Shown here one piece after another: positions 62,545 to 64,000 of a stretch of DNA of 64,000 nucleotides (within the stretch, counting starts at the first letter, position 1; each line of letters starts with the position of its first letter). Made by a program: the position numbers and the translations under genes. Location: contig JAURVB010013846.1 of NCBI GenBank assembly GCA_033002965.1, positions 62,001 to 126,000 on the forward strand, read 5' to 3'. The notes under the pieces are model-generated. The model searched no databases. It was not told the origin of the DNA and saw nothing but the letters and a program-made list of their open reading frames with translations. This DNA comes from Piper betle. Its lineage: Eukaryota > Streptophyta > Magnoliopsida > Piperales > Piperaceae.

Positions 62545-64000
62545 TGTGACACCTCGAATCTGGCTCGTTCGGGAATCGAACCGGACTATCACAGGTCTCG
62601 AGTAGATCTACTCTCGGTGTTTCAAGATGAAAGATACCGATCTCTATGCATGGATCAATGCATGGAATCCTATCATGCTGCTACGTGGATGATAAGATAA
62701 CTAGTTTATAAAATAAAATAATTATGATAAAATCGATAATACTTTCGAAAATAAAATGGGCAGAATCTTTCCTAAAAGTGCAATTAGGGGCCACCCTCTC
62801 AAATGATTATGTATAAATATTCTAAACCATTAACATCCACTACAAAATATTTTTCACGTAAACATTTAATTTGGCCACATCAAAATATCCTACGTTTTTT
62901 GGTACAAAAATGAGAGTTCTCATTTTGATGAAAAATTTTATATACTTCTCGTGAACACTTATAAGGGCATCTATTGAGGAGCCGCCAGGCTGTAGAACTG
63001 GTAGCATCCCGGACAGTCTGGTCTACTGATGCTTCTTTCGACATTTTCTCATTTCATTTTTCTGGTCCCTTAGGACTACCAATATATCCTAAGCCCTCTC
63101 CTTTCATCCATAATTCTCCTAGTCTTCTTGAGCATGAAAGCTGAGTACTCTTAGGCGACTACCCTTTAAACCACAAGTCCGGACATACGCTGTACTAAAT
63201 AGTACTCGTAATCCTTAGCGTTTCTCTGGGTGTGAGGAACTCAAACCAGGTGTTGTCAAGATCCCTCAGGATTGGAATAGCCCGCTCACTAATCCAGAGC
63301 TCGTTTTGACTAGCGCATACACCCGCTCATGGTACGTGCGAGTCAGTTTTCCCTTCTCTTGTCTCACAGAAAACTTAAGAAAATTATAGATAGGTTTGGG
63401 AAAGGATTTATATAATATGCCCGAAGGTGAATGCAGTGGATCTTATTTTCGAAATCAAACTCGAGGGATCTTATCCTCAATGGTTATTAATCTAGAAAAT
63501 CAATCAATTAGATGACCTAGATTAAGTGGGATCCGATAAAATGCCACTTAGCCCGTCCTGCAAATATTAAAATAAACATTCAATAAAATAAAGCGTAAAA
63601 CAGGGACGAGTCCTAAACGGACCTGGTAAAAGCTCCAATTGTATCCATGCCCCTAGGTGGCAAGCTCCTATTTCGTACCTACACATCAAATTTAGAGCTA
63701 ATGCCTGCTAATTGAATGATGCATCAAACTCATATGAACATCACATACACAACACAATCATCATCCATCACCAATTAACAATCATCAGTGTAAAAATAAT
63801 TCTAACCCATCCTATTCATACCAATTTTATTATGTTTTTCTAAGTTACATTGCAGTCAATTAGCATGCTCAGATTTAATTTACCTAATTAGATCACTAGT
63901 ATTCATTCACTCTCAATCAAACCATGCAAATCATCACTTCTTTCACAATCAGACATTTATCACTACAATTAATCAATTCGAGAATGTTGATAATTATCAA
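62545..64000 (-). mobile_element. LTR-like element, copy 3, inverted and cut by the window end
   Basis: Starts on the plus strand with TGTGACACCTCGAATC, the reverse complement of the element's ...GGTGTCACA tail. Reading leftward from the window end reproduces the landmarks of copy 1: the region of GATGCATCA, the GGATCCCACTTAA block (63526-63532), GAGTACTC, and the CGTGAACACTTA / GGCATC / GGAGCC region near 62950-62990. Truncated by the window, so its 5' end is unseen. Confidence 0.6.

Overview
This window looks like nuclear DNA from a flowering plant. Genes carry many short GT-AG introns, intergenic DNA is AT-rich, and the recognisable proteins are plant families (PLATZ, AGD8/9-type ArfGAP, RPN8, shikimate-kinase-like SKL2, cinnamoyl-CoA-reductase-like). 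Very GC-rich single-exon or first-exon coding (26.1-26.7 kb, 46.9-47.7 kb) would fit a monocot, but the species cannot be fixed from sequence alone. There are no rRNA, tRNA or CRISPR signatures and no operons. I rebuilt gene models by hand from the conserved proteins and GT/AG sites.

Layout. 0.76-1.61 kb (-): PLATZ zinc-binding transcription factor, first coding exon not found. 2.2-8.9 kb: AT-rich spacer. 8.9-20.5 kb (-): a long gene of at least 19 coding exons for a plant coiled-coil protein with a C-terminal A9/AIR9-like domain; its largest intron holds a 3.9 kb TG...CA element with a 5-bp target-site duplication (TSD), itself carrying a hAT-type MITE. 21.86-22.74 kb: Mutator-like element with a perfect 10-bp TSD. 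23.7-24.2 kb: 155-163 bp tandem repeat. 26.07-26.74 kb (+): GC-rich single-exon gene with OCTOPUS/DUF740-like N-terminal Cys motif, frameshifted near its 3' end. 30.6-34.2 kb (-): intact seven-exon AGD8/9-type ArfGAP with a 40-bp tandem repeat in intron 2.

35-48 kb holds decaying or frame-disrupted genes: an orphan terminal exon, a second Mutator-like element of the same family, an SKL2-like gene with a nonsense codon and no terminal exon, a gene with repeated basic motifs and three frameshifts, and a cinnamoyl-CoA-reductase-like gene with a 1-bp deletion. 50.2-51.9 kb: diverged copy of an LTR-like repeat. 53.1-55.9 kb (-): intact ten-exon RPN8. 59.4-64.0 kb: two more copies of the LTR-like repeat in tail-to-tail inverted orientation, the second running off the window.

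The genes are unrelated housekeeping and regulatory loci and show no sign of working together. The contrast between two perfectly intact genes (ArfGAP, RPN8) and several frame-disrupted neighbours is the main gene-level observation. The best structural observations are the TSD-supported transposable elements, and a segment shared between the two Mutator-like elements and one LTR-like element. I found no convincing new multi-gene system.
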